NCBI GenBank assembly: GCA_963768025.1
Contig: CAVYGM010000019.1
Coordinates: 159,002-223,001 of the forward strand
Source: CAVYGM01 sp963768025
GTDB taxonomy: Bacteria > Bacteroidota > Bacteroidia > Cytophagales > Spirosomataceae
Reading direction: 5' to 3'
DNA: 64,000 nt
Part shown: positions 48,112-58,683 of the stretch, piece by piece
How positions within the stretch are numbered: position 1 is the stretch's first letter
How the letters are laid out: every line of letters starts with the position of its first letter
Translations under genes and position numbers: made by a program
Notes under the pieces: model-generated
Databases searched by the model: none
Seen by the model: only the letters and a program-made list of their open reading frames with translations
What the model was told of the DNA's origin: nothing

Positions 48112-50554
48112 ATGAAAGATTTTTTCTACACCACCCTGTTTCTACTCCTGTTTTCCCTGGCTGCGTCCGCACAATCTGTTCAGGGAACTATTCGCGAATC
48201 GGACGGGAAAGCGATCCCGTTTGCCTCCGTATTACTGCTCAATGAAACCGATTCAACCCTGGTCAAAGGGGCCGTAGCCACCGAATCAGGACAGTTTATA
48301 ATCGAAAATATCAAAAGCGGGCTCTATCGGGTGGCGGTTACGGCAATAGGGTACGAAAAGGTATACTCGGCTCCTTTTTCCCTGGACGCCGGGAACCGGC
48401 ATGAGCTACCCGCCCTGGTACTGGCACCCGAAGCCAATCAGTTGGCTGAGGTAACCGTATCCGCCCAAAAACCCATGTTTGAGCAGCAATTGGACAAACT
48501 GGTCGTCAACGTAGACAAGATGGTATCTTCGACCGGCGGCTCAGCCCTGGATGTACTGGAACGCTCACCGGGGGTGATGGTCAACCGCCAGCAGAACGCC
48601 CTCTCACTCATTGGCAAGGCGGGGGTTACGGTAATGATTAACGGCAAAATCAGCCGCCTGCCTCTCGATGCCGTCATCCAGCAACTGGTCGGCATGAACG
48701 CCAGCAACATCGACCGGATCGAACTTATCACCAGTCCTTCTGCCCAGTACGACGCGGAGGGTGACGCGGGCATCATCAATATCATCTTGAAAAAAGACAT
48801 ATCCCTGGGTACCAACGGTTCGTATAGCCTGACGGCAGGCTATGGCTTTCACGAAAAATCGGCCGGATCGCTGAACCTCAATCACCGCAGTCAGCGGCTT
48901 AGCCTCTTTGGCGATGTATCGGGGCTGTACGACCAGCAGCAGCATGATTTCTGGTCCAATCGCCAGTTTACCACGGCAGGGCGTTGAGAATCTGTATGGT
49001 TCCTGGGTTCGGCACGAGCCGCTGATGCAGAATTACAACGGTCGGCTGGGGTTGGACTATACCCTGTCGGCCCGAACTACCTTCGGTGGATTGATCACGG
49101 GTTTCTTCAACCAGATGTCCACCCGGAAAAACAGCCAAGTTACCTTGGAGCAGGGCTCCTTGCTAACCGAGCAGAATCAGTTCGGAGACCGGGAAATAAA
49201 CCGCTGGACGCAGGGAATGGCCAACCTGAATCTGCGCCATATCTTTGGCAAAGACCGCACATTGAGCCTTGACGCCGACCGGCTGCACTATTTCAATACC
49301 AATCCTCACGACTACACCAGCCACTTCCATAACCTGCTTACGGACCAGCAAAGGAAGGAAAACATCAACAGCAGCAAGCGGACACCGATTCGGATGTGGG
49401 TGCTTAAAGCCGACTATAGCCAGCCGCTCGGCCTCAAAGCCAAACTGGAACTGGGGGCCAAGAGTACCCGAACACGCCTGACCAACGAGGTAATTGTCAA
49501 TCGGCTTATAGACGCAAACTGGCAATCCGACCCCGCCTTCAGCCAGAACTACAACCTCAGCGACGACATTGGCGCTGTGTATGCTATAATCAACCAAACC
49601 CTATCGGTCAGAACCAAGCTTCAGGCGGGACTACGGTATGAACACACCCGTACCTATGTAAGTACCAGAGAAAACCCTGAGTTGGTAGCCCGGAACTACG
49701 GGAACCTGTTTCCAAGCGTGTTTCTTTCGCACGACTTAGGCAAAAAAGGAGTACCGCCCACAAGTAGCCTGCAGCTGTCATACAGTCGCAGGATCCAGCG
49801 ACCCGACTACACCCTGCTGGCACCCTGGGTACTGTTTGTGGACCCACAGACATTTGTAACGGGCAATCCGGCGCTACTGCCTACCCTCACCGACCTCGGG
49901 CAGGCAACGTACCGGTTCCGCAGCAGTTGGTTGCTGACCGTGCGCTACAGCCACGACCGCAATGCACTCGACCGGTTCCGCCCCCAATTTGACTCAACGC
50001 TCAACCAGACGCTCATTACACCCCAGAATGTGCGCTCGTTCCATACCGCATCGGCTTCCCTCAGTTTCCCGCTGGTACTTACCAACTGGTGGCAGGTACA
50101 AACCAACCTGATGGGCATCTGGCAGAGCGCTTCCACCGAGATCAACAACCAGCCGGTCACGTCCGCCAACCGCTATGGCAGCGTAAACCAAAGTCATGCG
50201 TTCAAACTGCCCAAAGGCTTTACGGGTGAGCTAAGCCTGTACTACCAGTCGGCAATGCTGTGGGGACTGGGGAAGGTTCATCCAATGGGTAGCGTCAATC
50301 TGGGCGTCCAGAAAAAATTCAGTGATAAGCGAAGTTCACTGGCCCTATCAATTACTGACCTGTTCTGGACCAACAAACGGGCCATGGACGCTTACTTCGG
50401 TGCAGGAGTCACAGGGGGCTACGGCTCCCGCGCCGAACCCCGCACGGTGCGGCTGACTTTCAGCCGTAGCTTTGGCAGTCAGGCCGTCAAAGGAGCCACC
50501 CAGCGGACTACCGGCTCCGAGGACGAGCGCAAGCGCATTCAGTCTACCAATTAG
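48112..50554 (+). pseudogene. TonB-dependent receptor with C-terminal outer-membrane barrel, one frameshift
   Basis: About 813 residues when one G is removed from GGG at 48979-48981 (frames 48112-48987 and 48908-50554). The signal peptide MKDFFYTTLFLLLFSLAASA is followed by a carboxypeptidase-like domain (GTIRESDGKAIPFASVLLLN) and a plug (AEVTVSAQKPMFEQQLDKLV; ALDVLERSPGVMVNRQQNAL; IDRIELITSPSAQYDAEGDA). The barrel is of the outer-membrane beta-barrel family 3 type (SYSRRIQRPDYTLLAPWVLF). This group differs from SusC, has no SusD partner, and its cargo (metal chelates, peptides or others) is not known. A long stem-loop overlaps its start region. Confidence 0.83.
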
Positions 50555-50644
50555 TAAAGGGTCATTTCTTAAGTTAGATACTTAAGTCATCATTTTGTAT
50601 ATTAGCCTGTTAGGTGATTGCAATCTAGCCTGTCCTTACCCCTT

Positions 50645-52864
50645 ATGAAAATTTATCTGCTACTTTGGTTGATACTAATCGCTTTGCCAGGATGGGCACA
50701 GTCAGATACGGTAGAGGTTTTTCTCATCGACAGTTTGCCGCCACAAGGGCTATTGCTCGACAAAGGTTGGCTATGGCATACTGGAGATAATTCAGATTGG
50801 GCAAAACCGTCATTCAATGATCGTGCATGGAGAAGTATTGACCCTACCGAAGATTACTACTTTTTACCGGAAGTTCGGGAGAACGGATTGGGCTGGTTCC
50901 GGCTAAGGCTTATAGTAGACAGTGCCCTGGTGAATGAGCCTTTAGTGCTGACAATAAACCAGATGGGAGCCTCAGAAATTTTCCTGAACGGTAAGCAAAT
51001 CTACCGCTTTGGCCAGGTTAGTTCCGATCAGCATAAGGTTATAGCGTATGACCCCCTTCGACAGCCATTGGCCTTGCCGATTTCAGCCGGAACAGAACAG
51101 GTTCTGGCTGTACGATTCGCATTTAAAAAGAGCCTTCCTGTGTTTCGATACAATTACCGGCCTAATCCCCTGCTTATTATCAGGCTTAATAAGACCAATC
51201 AGGAAACAGCCGATTTCTTTGCAAAGAGGCTTAAGCCGTTGCTGCTTGATTTTATTAAAATAGGGTTTTTTCTGTTATTGACGATCCTGCACCTGGGGTT
51301 GTACTGGAACTCCCCAAAGCGTAAAGCAAACTTATACTTTCTGTTAGTAGCTTCGTCTATCCTTTTTACCCGGATTCTCTATGTGATCGCGCTTACAACT
51401 ACGTCTGTAGAACTGCGAATGTATCTTTTAGCCACAATCAAATCGATCTACTGCTTTCCTACGCTCTTCTCATTAGCGGCTAATTACGCGCTCTTTAACT
51501 TCAAGAAAGGTCTGCCCTTCTGGCTGCTCAGTGCCGCCTGCCTGGTTTGTATACCACTTCCCTTTTTCATTTACGAACTACAAACATCCGTGTTTGTAGT
51601 TGTCTTTATTTATATCGACTCTGCCCGAGTTGCCTTAGTAGCGGTTTTAAAAAAGAAGCCGGGAGCCTGGTTTATTGCAACCGGAGCGCTTGTAGCTGCT
51701 ATTGCCGTTTCACTAGTGATTTTAACTAATAATGGATATCTACCTTCGGGTCCTTACCACGTTTATACCCATCTTTTTGTTAATATTGCCTATCTGTCCG
51801 TTCCAGTCGCTACGTCCCTCTTTTTATCACTGGAATTTGCCTGGGCCAACCGTCAATTGAGTCAAAAGCTTCAGGAAGTAAAGGGACTATCTGCCAAAAC
51901 ACTCTTCCAGGAGCAGGAAAAACAGCACATGCTTGCTCAACAGAACGAAGTTCTGGAGCAAAAAGTAACCGAACGGACAGTCCAACTGCAGCTTTCCCTG
52001 GATAACCTCAAAGCCACCCAAAAACAACTAATCCAGAAAGAAAAGATGGCTTCCCTGGGCGAGCTGACGGCCGGCATCGCCCACGAGATCCAGAATCCGC
52101 TTAACTTCGTCAACAACTTCGCCGAGGTATCCGCCGAGCTGGCCGAGGAGCTTCGGGAGAATCTGCACAAAGGCGATATACCCAACGCAACAGCCTTGTC
52201 CACCAACTTGCAGGAGAACATGGGCTACATCGCCGAAAACGGACTGCGGGCCAGCAGCATCGTTCGCGCCATGCTCGAACACAGCCGCAGCAGCTCCGAC
52301 GAGCGAAGGCCTACCCACCTCAACGAGCTGGCCGACGAGTACCTGCGGCTGGCTTATCACGGCATGAGGCAGTCGGAAGTCCGCACCCCCGGCGATCCGG
52401 CAGAGGGGCTCGACTTTCAGGTGCAGCTCATTACAGATTTCGATCCGGAACTGCCGCTGGTGGAGGTGGCTCCGCAGGAAATCGGCCGGGTGCTGCTGAA
52501 TCTGTATAATAACGCCTTCTACGCCGTGCGGGAGAAGCAGTACCAACAGGTAGCAGTGGCCGGAGTAGCCGACGAAAGCCCCTACCAGCCGACCGTTTGG
52601 GTGAGGACCCGGCGGGTTAAGGGTCAGGTAGAGTTATCTGTGAAGGATAACGGCAATGGCATTCCGGAGGAGATTATCAGCAAAATTTTTCAACCTTTCT
52701 TTACCACCAAGCCCACGGGGCAGGGCACGGGGTTGGGTTTGAGTTTGAGTTATGACATTGTGACCAAGGGGCATGGGGGAGAAATGCGGGTGGAGAGTCA
52801 GGAAGGGGAAGGGACTTTATTTATAATGAATTTACCACTACAATCAACTACCCTACACATATGA
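50645..52864 (+). CDS. Membrane sensor histidine kinase with jelly-roll sensor and 7TM region
   Basis: 739 residues from ATG 50645 (MKIYLLLWLILIALPGWAQ). The periplasmic part is a galactose-binding-like jelly roll (WAKPSFNDRAWRSIDP, GLGWFRLRLIVDSAL, MGASEIFLNGKQIYRFGQ). About seven membrane helices follow (residues 210-410), then a coiled coil (FQEQEKQHMLAQQNEVLEQK). The kinase core has GELTAGIAHEIQNPLNFVNN (phospho-acceptor His) and an ATPase with NLYNNAFYAV, VKDNGNGIPEEI and GQGTGLGLSLSYDIV. It likely senses a carbohydrate or related ligand. The stop overlaps the next start (ATGA), giving tight coupling to the response regulator. Confidence 0.88.
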   Translation: MKIYLLLWLILIALPGWAQSDTVEVFLIDSLPPQGLLLDKGWLWHTGDNSDWAKPSFNDRAWRSIDPTEDYYFLPEVRENGLGWFRLRLIVDSALVNEPLVLTINQMGASEIFLNGKQIYRFGQVSSDQHKVIAYDPLRQPLALPISAGTEQVLAVRFAFKKSLPVFRYNYRPNPLLIIRLNKTNQETADFFAKRLKPLLLDFIKIGFFLLLTILHLGLYWNSPKRKANLYFLLVASSILFTRILYVIALTTTSVELRMYLLATIKSIYCFPTLFSLAANYALFNFKKGLPFWLLSAACLVCIPLPFFIYELQTSVFVVVFIYIDSARVALVAVLKKKPGAWFIATGALVAAIAVSLVILTNNGYLPSGPYHVYTHLFVNIAYLSVPVATSLFLSLEFAWANRQLSQKLQEVKGLSAKTLFQEQEKQHMLAQQNEVLEQKVTERTVQLQLSLDNLKATQKQLIQKEKMASLGELTAGIAHEIQNPLNFVNNFAEVSAELAEELRENLHKGDIPNATALSTNLQENMGYIAENGLRASSIVRAMLEHSRSSSDERRPTHLNELADEYLRLAYHGMRQSEVRTPGDPAEGLDFQVQLITDFDPELPLVEVAPQEIGRVLLNLYNNAFYAVREKQYQQVAVAGVADESPYQPTVWVRTRRVKGQVELSVKDNGNGIPEEIISKIFQPFFTTKPTGQGTGLGLSLSYDIVTKGHGGEMRVESQEGEGTLFIMNLPLQSTTLHI

Positions 52865-53253
52865 AAATCTTAGTAGTAGACGACGAGCCCCAAATGCAGC
52901 CGCTGTTTGAGCAGCGGTTCCGGCGCGAAACGAGCCGGGGCGAAGTACAACTGACCTTTGCCCGCTCGGGTGAAGAAGCCCTGGCCATGATGCCCGGCTC
53001 GGGCGCGGTCCTTATCCTGTCGGATATCAACATGCCCGGCATGAGCGGCCTGGAACTCTTACGCCGCATCAGGAACATCCACCCGCACCGCCCGCCGGCG
53101 GTGGTGATGCTGACCGCCTACGGCGATCAGAACAACCGGCAGCAGGCCACCCGCTACGGGGCCGACGATTTTCTGACCAAACCCATTGACTTTAAGCTGT
53201 TGAAAGAAAAGCTGGGTGAATTTGTGGTTGATAATCAAACCACCGGATTATGA
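52861..53253 (+). CDS. Single-domain response regulator (REC)
   Basis: 130 residues, receiver domain only. Acidic pocket VVDDEP near the N-terminus, phospho-acceptor Asp in LILSDINMPGMSG, Thr in VVMLTAYGD and Lys in DDFLTKPID are all present. It overlaps both neighbours by ATGA, so the three genes should be made together. Without an output domain, it may shuttle phosphate between the membrane kinase upstream and the soluble hybrid kinase downstream, or act as a phosphate sink. Confidence 0.9.
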   Translation: MKILVVDDEPQMQPLFEQRFRRETSRGEVQLTFARSGEEALAMMPGSGAVLILSDINMPGMSGLELLRRIRNIHPHRPPAVVMLTAYGDQNNRQQATRYGADDFLTKPIDFKLLKEKLGEFVVDNQTTGL

Positions 53254-55219
53254 GTACCAGCATACTCGTCGTGGACGACGAAGTGCAATTGCAGCCGCTG
53301 ATGCAACAGCGCTTCCGGCGGCGGATCAGCGCGGGAGAGTATGTGTTTCGTTTTGCGGCCAGCGGACAGCAGGCCCTTAACACCATCCGGGAGGATGCCA
53401 ACATTGATGTGATTCTGCTCGACATCAATATGCCCGACATCGACGGCCTGACCCTACTGTCGCAACTGCCCGACCTGCTGCCCACCAGTCGGGCGGTGAT
53501 GGTATCGGCCTACGGGGATATCAACAACGTGCGTACGGCCATGAACCGGGGCGCGTTTGATTTTGTAATAAAGCCCATCAATTTCCAGGATCTGGAACTG
53601 ACCATTGACAAAACCGCCCGGTTCGTGAGCCAGCTCCGGGAGTCTATCCACAGTAAAGCCGTCGCCGATCTGAAAGCCCGGTTTTTCGATAACATTACCC
53701 ACGAATTTCGGACGCCTCTGTCGCTGATTCTGGCTCCGGCCGATATGCTGTTGCAAAACCCGCACCTGGACGAACGCACCCGGCACGGCCTGTTTACCAT
53801 CCACCGCAATGCTCATCAGCTCCTGCACCTGATCAACCAGCTGCTGGACCTCGCCAAACTAGAAGCCGACAGCCTGCCAGTGGTGGAGTCAAGAGGAGAC
53901 ATCGTGGCCTTTGTGGGACAGGTCGTGGACTCTTTTCGGGATATAACCGAGCAGAAGGGGCTCCGCTTACAGCTTTCCTCCGGACATTCCGGCCTGTCTG
54001 CACTCTTTGATGCCGACAAATGGGAGAAAATCCTGAAAAACCTGCTGTCCAACGCCATTAAGTTTACCCCCGCCGACGGTCAGATAGCGGTTCACTGCCA
54101 GGTAGAAGAAAATCGGGTAATGCTCACGATCAGTGATACCGGTATTGGTATTCCGTCCGAACACCTGCCGCACATATTTGATCGTTTCTACCAGGTAGAC
54201 ACCTCCCTGACCAGGGCCTACGAAGGCTCGGGGATTGGGCTGGCGCTGGCGCATGAACTTACCCGGCTGGTTGGGGGCACCATAGCGGTGGAAAGTATCC
54301 CTGGCCTGGCGACCACCTTCACTCTGGCGCTGCCTTTCCACCCCATGTCGGAGGAGGAGCCGGCGGAGGTACCACCCAGCAGGGTAGCCAGGGATGTCGA
54401 ACCCTGGTTCTTTACCCGTGCCCGGCCCGATGCCGAAGAACATGATGCTACCCGTCCCCTGATCCTGCTAGTGGAGGACAATACCGAATTGCTGACTTTC
54501 CTGGCGGAGTCCCTTTCCGGCCACTACCGGATTCTGACCGCTTCTACGGGGCGCGAAGGCCTGGATATTGCTCAAAACGAATTGCCGGAAATAGTAGTCA
54601 GTGATGTAATGATGCCCGAAATGGATGGGTACCAGCTGACGCGACATCTCAAAAAGAACCCCGTTACCGACCACATTGCAGTAGTGCTGCTCACAGCCCG
54701 GGCTTCGGCGGCGAACCTCCATGAAGGGTTGGCCGAAGGCGCTGACGACTATCTTACCAAACCCTTTGACCTGGATGAACTGCGCCTGAGGTTGCGGAAC
54801 CTGATCAGCCGACAACAAAAACTTCGTGAGTACTTCGGAAGGCAGATGAGCGAAACGGGCCTGACATCCTGTTGCGCCGGAGTCCACTCCGGATGGCGGT
54901 GCAGGAAGTTTTTCTAGCCAAACTGAATCAGATTATAGAAGCCCACCTGGACGACTCGTCCTTTCGGGCAGAATTGCTGGCCGATGAAGTAGCCATGAGC
55001 ATTCGTACCCTAACCCGGAAGCTCACCATACTGGCGGGGGTCAGTCCGGCCCGACTCATCCGCACCTACCGGCTCCGGCGGGCCCTTGAATTGCTGCGGG
55101 CCGGGCATCCGGTTTCCGAAACGGCCTACATGGTCGGATTCAACCATCCTACCAATTTTTCCATCGCTTTTAAGGAAGTCTATAAAAAATCCCCTTCCAC
55201 GTACGTGGAAGGGGATTGA
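53250..55219 (+). pseudogene. Soluble hybrid kinase: REC-HisKA-HATPase-REC-AraC, one frameshift
   Basis: About 656 residues if a missing base near 54868 is restored (SETGLTS-LLRRSPLRMAVQEVF). Domains in order: REC at 1-120 (VVDDEVQ; VILLDINMPDIDG), HisKA (FFDNITHEFRTPLSLIL, near 148), HATPase (KNLLSNAIKFTP; SDTGIGIP; GSGIGLALA), a second REC (LVEDNTELL; IVVSDVMMPEMDGY; DDYLTKPFD, near 410-530), and an AraC-type helix-turn-helix (AMSIRTLTRKLTILAGVSPA; AYMVGFNHPTNFSIAFK). Unlike ordinary Bacteroidota hybrid systems it lacks a periplasmic sensor, so its signal probably arrives through the first REC from the kinase encoded two genes upstream. Confidence 0.83.
55188..55217 (+). terminator. 30-bp perfect palindrome inside the last codons of the hybrid kinase
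   Basis: AATCCCCTTCCACGT (55188-55202) is followed directly by its reverse complement (55203-55217). It encodes the end of the protein (SPSTYVEGD) and touches the TGA at 55217-55219. A TTGCTTTTTT stretch follows 8 bases later. It probably acts as the operon terminator while also coding. The remaining gap to 55314 holds a weaker CACAGAGT/ACTCTGTG repeat. Confidence 0.55.
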
Positions 55220-55314
55220 TGAGTTGCTTTTTTCTTTACCACAGAGTGTAACTCCATGCCTAAACTCCTGTTAACTCTGTGCCGGGCCGCGGCTGTGGTA
55301 AAAAATACAGCTGC

Positions 55315-56724
55315 TCACAACAAATAATACTGCTCCCAACCCTTCCGGGGAGTGGCTCCTTCGAGCAGGAAGTTGGCCAGCGGGTTGTTGGTAATCCGCT
55401 GCGTTTCCCGGTCGAAATGTAGGGGCGTATTCAGGCGTTGAGCCAGCACACCCAAGTTGAACACCTGACTCAGCGGCCCGGCAATATCAAACGACGAGCG
55501 GCATTTTTCCTCGCCTTTACAGCCTTTCAGGAAGTTAGCGAAGTGGTTGGACGGGCTCGCGGGCACTGTGGGTAGTTTCGAGGCCATGTCTTTGGCTTTT
55601 TCTTCCCCAATGATCGACAGCGTACTGCCGTGCGAACCGCCCTTGAAGGTCAGGTCCTTGCTGTAAATGATCTTGCCCGGATTCAGCTTGGCGGGTTGCA
55701 TCTGCCCATTGCTCGGTGGGGGAATATTGGGATCTATTTCGGATACCCCGTAGCCCGCCGGAACGCTCGGAAGGTTCTTCAAGCCATCGTACCAGTTGAT
55801 TTCCATCGGGGGCATGGCACCCCGCGCCGGAAATTTGAACGAAAGCGAGGTAGACATCGGGAAGAAAAACGGGTTATGGTCTTCCAGCATCACCGGAACA
55901 ATTTCGTGGGGCAAGCCCAGGTTCAGGAACTGGTGGGCAGTATCCAGGATGTGCGCGCCCCAGTCGCCCAGGGTACCCATCCCGAAGTCGTACCAGCAGC
56001 GCCACTGTCCGTTCACGAAGTCTTTCTGGTAGTCGTGGTTCTGGGCGGTCATGAGCCAGGTATCCCAGTTGAGTGTTTTGGGGATGGGCTCTCCTTTGGG
56101 AAAACTGGTCATCTTCGGGTCCCAGTCGTGCCAGCGGCGGCGGCTGTTCATGTGGGCCGTCATGGACGTAACATCCTTGATGATACCGGCGTCCTGCCAG
56201 GCTTTAAACTGGAAATAATTGCCTTCCGAGTGGCCCTGGTTGCCCATTTGGGTAGCAACCTTATACTTTTCGGCTCCCTTCATCATCAACTCTACCTCCT
56301 TGAAGGTGCGGGCCATGGGTTTTTCTACATAGACGTGTTTTCCCAGCGACATGGCCAGCATGGTGATGGGAAAGTGGGCAAAATCGGGTACCCCCACGCT
56401 TACGGCGTCTATTTGCTTACCCATCTTGTCGAACATCACGCGGAAGTCCTGAAAACGGGGCACGTCCGGTAGCATTTTCAAAACTTCCAGCGTTTGGGGC
56501 GCGCCCATGTCCACATCGCAAAAGGCTACAATATTGGCTAGGCCCGTGGCGTGCAGGGCCTTGGTAATTTCTCCGCCCCGATTGCCAATGCCAATACAGG
56601 CCAGGTTCACTTTATCGCTTGGAGCCACGTGGCCCAGTGACTTGCCTATTACTCTGGACGGAACTACCGTCACGCCAGCGGCCGCTCCCAGAGCGCCCAT
56701 TTTTACAAAGTTTCTTCTGTTCAT
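55315..56724 (-). CDS. Tat-exported Gfo/Idh/MocA family oxidoreductase
   Basis: 469 residues from ATG 56724. The twin-arginine signal (MNRRNFVKMGALGAAAGVTV) decides this start over 56838. The Rossmann fold starts with KVNLACIGIGNRGGEITKAL; the family EKP motif is KHVYVEKPMARTFKEVE, with Lys as a likely catalytic residue. A YDFGMGTLGDWGAHILDTAH block fits the substrate domain. Export with bound NAD(P) is typical of the Bacteroidota Tat-type members, which oxidise or hydrolyse sugar derivatives. The substrate is unknown. It is divergent from the second sigma/FecR module by about 250 bases. Confidence 0.88.
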   Translation of the reverse strand: MNRRNFVKMGALGAAAGVTVVPSRVIGKSLGHVAPSDKVNLACIGIGNRGGEITKALHATGLANIVAFCDVDMGAPQTLEVLKMLPDVPRFQDFRVMFDKMGKQIDAVSVGVPDFAHFPITMLAMSLGKHVYVEKPMARTFKEVELMMKGAEKYKVATQMGNQGHSEGNYFQFKAWQDAGIIKDVTSMTAHMNSRRRWHDWDPKMTSFPKGEPIPKTLNWDTWLMTAQNHDYQKDFVNGQWRCWYDFGMGTLGDWGAHILDTAHQFLNLGLPHEIVPVMLEDHNPFFFPMSTSLSFKFPARGAMPPMEINWYDGLKNLPSVPAGYGVSEIDPNIPPPSNGQMQPAKLNPGKIIYSKDLTFKGGSHGSTLSIIGEEKAKDMASKLPTVPASPSNHFANFLKGCKGEEKCRSSFDIAGPLSQVFNLGVLAQRLNTPLHFDRETQRITNNPLANFLLEGATPRKGWEQYYLL

Positions 56725-56977
56725 TCGTATCAGGAGTTTACGGATCTCACCTCTTTTCCTCCATAGACGACAAAACTCCGCCATCTCCCTTCCTACCGTG
56801 TTCCTGAATACCTGCCAAAGCCCGAAGATACCTTCCATTCAGGCCCTTTTTACTCATTATTTATTTTTTTTCCAGTGCACTAAGTAGTTAGCCCCCGGCC
56901 GATCGTCTTGCTTAAAATGCCCTGGATAAAACTATCCCCGTATTTAGTATTCATTTTTACATAAAAAGGTAGTATTA

Positions 56978-57634
56978 ATGCAAGCTAAAACCTACCGTAC
57001 ACCGGAGGAAGCCCTGTGTCATCAGGTTCGCGACCCGCACTGGCAGGGTGGCAAAGCCGATGAAGCCGACCTATCCGAAGCCTTGATCCGGAAAGCTTTT
57101 GCGGAAAATCCCAACGAAGGCATCAAGCGTCTGTTTCACTGCTACCATGCCCTGCTGTGCAGCCACGCGGTCCGCTTTGTTTCGTCCAAGGCAATTGCCG
57201 AAGATATCGTTTCGGATCTGTTTTACGAGTTCCACTCCCGCGAATTGTACCTGAGCATCACTACCTCCTACCGGGCGTACCTGTTTGCCTCGGTGCGCAA
57301 CCGCGCTTTCGACTACGTAAAACGGGAGATGCGCCGCAACAACTCACTTGAATCTGCTTCTCATGTAAGCATTCAACCCGCCCAGGAACCCGACTCGATT
57401 ACTCAGTATGAGGACTTGTACCACGACGTCGAGGCGGCCATTGACGCCATGCCCGTCAAGCGGCGGCAGATCTACATTATGCACCGCTTCGACGGCCGGA
57501 AAAGTAGGGACATCGCCAGCGAACTCGGCGTGTCGGTGCGTACGGTGGAGGCGCATCTGTACCAGGCCCTGCGGCAAATCAAAGAGCAACTCAGTACCAA
57601 ATGGTTTTTGCTCCTCCTGCTCTTTCTGGTTTAA
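56978..57634 (+). CDS. ECF sigma factor, FecI-like (second module)
   Basis: 218 residues. Region 2 is FHCYHALLCSHAVRFVSSKA to IVSDLFYEFHSRELY (about 55-90). Region 4 is MPVKRRQIYIMHRFDGRKSR to ELGVSVRTVEAHLYQALRQI (about 160-205). It has a longer N-terminal extension than the 8.3 kb sigma factor. It ends with the hydrophobic tail common to the group (FLLLLLFLV). The FecR gene starts 21 bases later, and an STN-type SusC follows, giving the complete receptor-FecR-sigma signalling set. Confidence 0.87.
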   Translation: MQAKTYRTPEEALCHQVRDPHWQGGKADEADLSEALIRKAFAENPNEGIKRLFHCYHALLCSHAVRFVSSKAIAEDIVSDLFYEFHSRELYLSITTSYRAYLFASVRNRAFDYVKREMRRNNSLESASHVSIQPAQEPDSITQYEDLYHDVEAAIDAMPVKRRQIYIMHRFDGRKSRDIASELGVSVRTVEAHLYQALRQIKEQLSTKWFLLLLLFLV

Positions 57635-57655
57635 TCCCATCTTACCCGAAATCCT

Positions 57656-58654
57656 ATGAAATCAACATCCCTAACATACGACCAACTCTGCCAGTACTTC
57701 TCCGGACACGCCAGCAGCTTTCAAAAAAAGCAAATGGAAGAATGGGTAAAAGAAGATGGTAACTTGGAACAGTTTTACCACGCCCTGGCCACCTGGGAGA
57801 AACAGAACCTCCAATACACGGCCGATACCGCCGAGTCCCTTAAGCACCATTTGGCACGCATGGATAAATCCGTTCAGACAGATAGTGCCCCCCTCCACGA
57901 GCAGGCACCTCCCGGTCAACGGTACCGCTTCCACTGGCTGATTGCCGCATCCCTGGCCCTCCTGCTTCTAGTAGTAGGTGGCCTGTACCGGGCCGTATGG
58001 CGGTACAAGACCTACGCCACCGACTACGGACAAACCCTGTCGTTGGCCCTGCCGGACGGTAGCCAGGTAACGCTTAACGCCAACTCCTCCCTGCGCATCC
58101 CCCGTTTTGGTTTTGAAAAAGGCCCCCGGACGGTACTACTGGAAGGTGAGGCCGAGTTTCTGGTAAAACACACCCGCGATCATAAGCGATTTATTGTCAG
58201 AACCCCCAAAGCCCTGGACATAATTGTGCTGGGTACGGAGTTTACGGTATTGGCCCGCGAACGAGCCACCCGCGTGGCTCTGAACAGCGGTAGGGTGGAG
58301 CTATCCTATACCAACCGGAACAAGACCGAAAAAAAGCTGATGAAGCCCGGTGAGCTGGCTACGCTGGATGGAAAAGGGAATATTGGCATACAGTCTATTC
58401 AGGCGGACGAAGATCCGGCCGCCTGGAAAGATCATCGCTTTGTATTCTCCTCCACCCCCCTCTCCGAAATAGCCCTAATGCTGAATGAAGTTTTTGGGGT
58501 AAAGATCATTATCCCGGAGCCGCAAGTGGCCCAAATGACCGTTTCCGGCTCCTTTACCGCGCATTCAGCCGAAGAACTCATCCAAACCCTTTCGGAAGCC
58601 TCTACGCTGACCTATCAGAAAGATAAACGAAAAATTATTCTCCAATCCCGTTAA
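57656..58654 (+). CDS. FecR family anti-sigma factor (second module)
   Basis: 332 residues. One membrane helix at about 94-112 (WLIAASLALLLLVVGGLYR) separates a short cytoplasmic anti-sigma part from the periplasmic FecR domain (LALPDGSQVTLNANSSLRIP; VLLEGEAEFLVKHTRDHKRF; VLGTEFTVLARE). The end is a DUF4974-type domain (FVFSSTPLSEIALMLNEVFG). It should relay ligand binding by the STN-containing SusC encoded 29 bases downstream to the sigma factor encoded upstream. Confidence 0.88.
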   Translation: MKSTSLTYDQLCQYFSGHASSFQKKQMEEWVKEDGNLEQFYHALATWEKQNLQYTADTAESLKHHLARMDKSVQTDSAPLHEQAPPGQRYRFHWLIAASLALLLLVVGGLYRAVWRYKTYATDYGQTLSLALPDGSQVTLNANSSLRIPRFGFEKGPRTVLLEGEAEFLVKHTRDHKRFIVRTPKALDIIVLGTEFTVLARERATRVALNSGRVELSYTNRNKTEKKLMKPGELATLDGKGNIGIQSIQADEDPAAWKDHRFVFSSTPLSEIALMLNEVFGVKIIIPEPQVAQMTVSGSFTAHSAEELIQTLSEASTLTYQKDKRKIILQSR

Positions 58655-58683
58655 CCCCCATCATCCTAAACCTACCTATACTC

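Noticed and set aside
55240..55285. CACAGAGT...ACTCTGTG repeat as a mobile element end
   Set aside because: Short imperfect arms, single copy in the window, and no transposase; at most a weak stem between convergent genes.
55630..56472. 280-residue frame antisense to the Gfo/Idh/MocA gene
   Set aside because: Shadow of a well-supported oxidoreductase; its composition and lack of motifs fit a chance frame.
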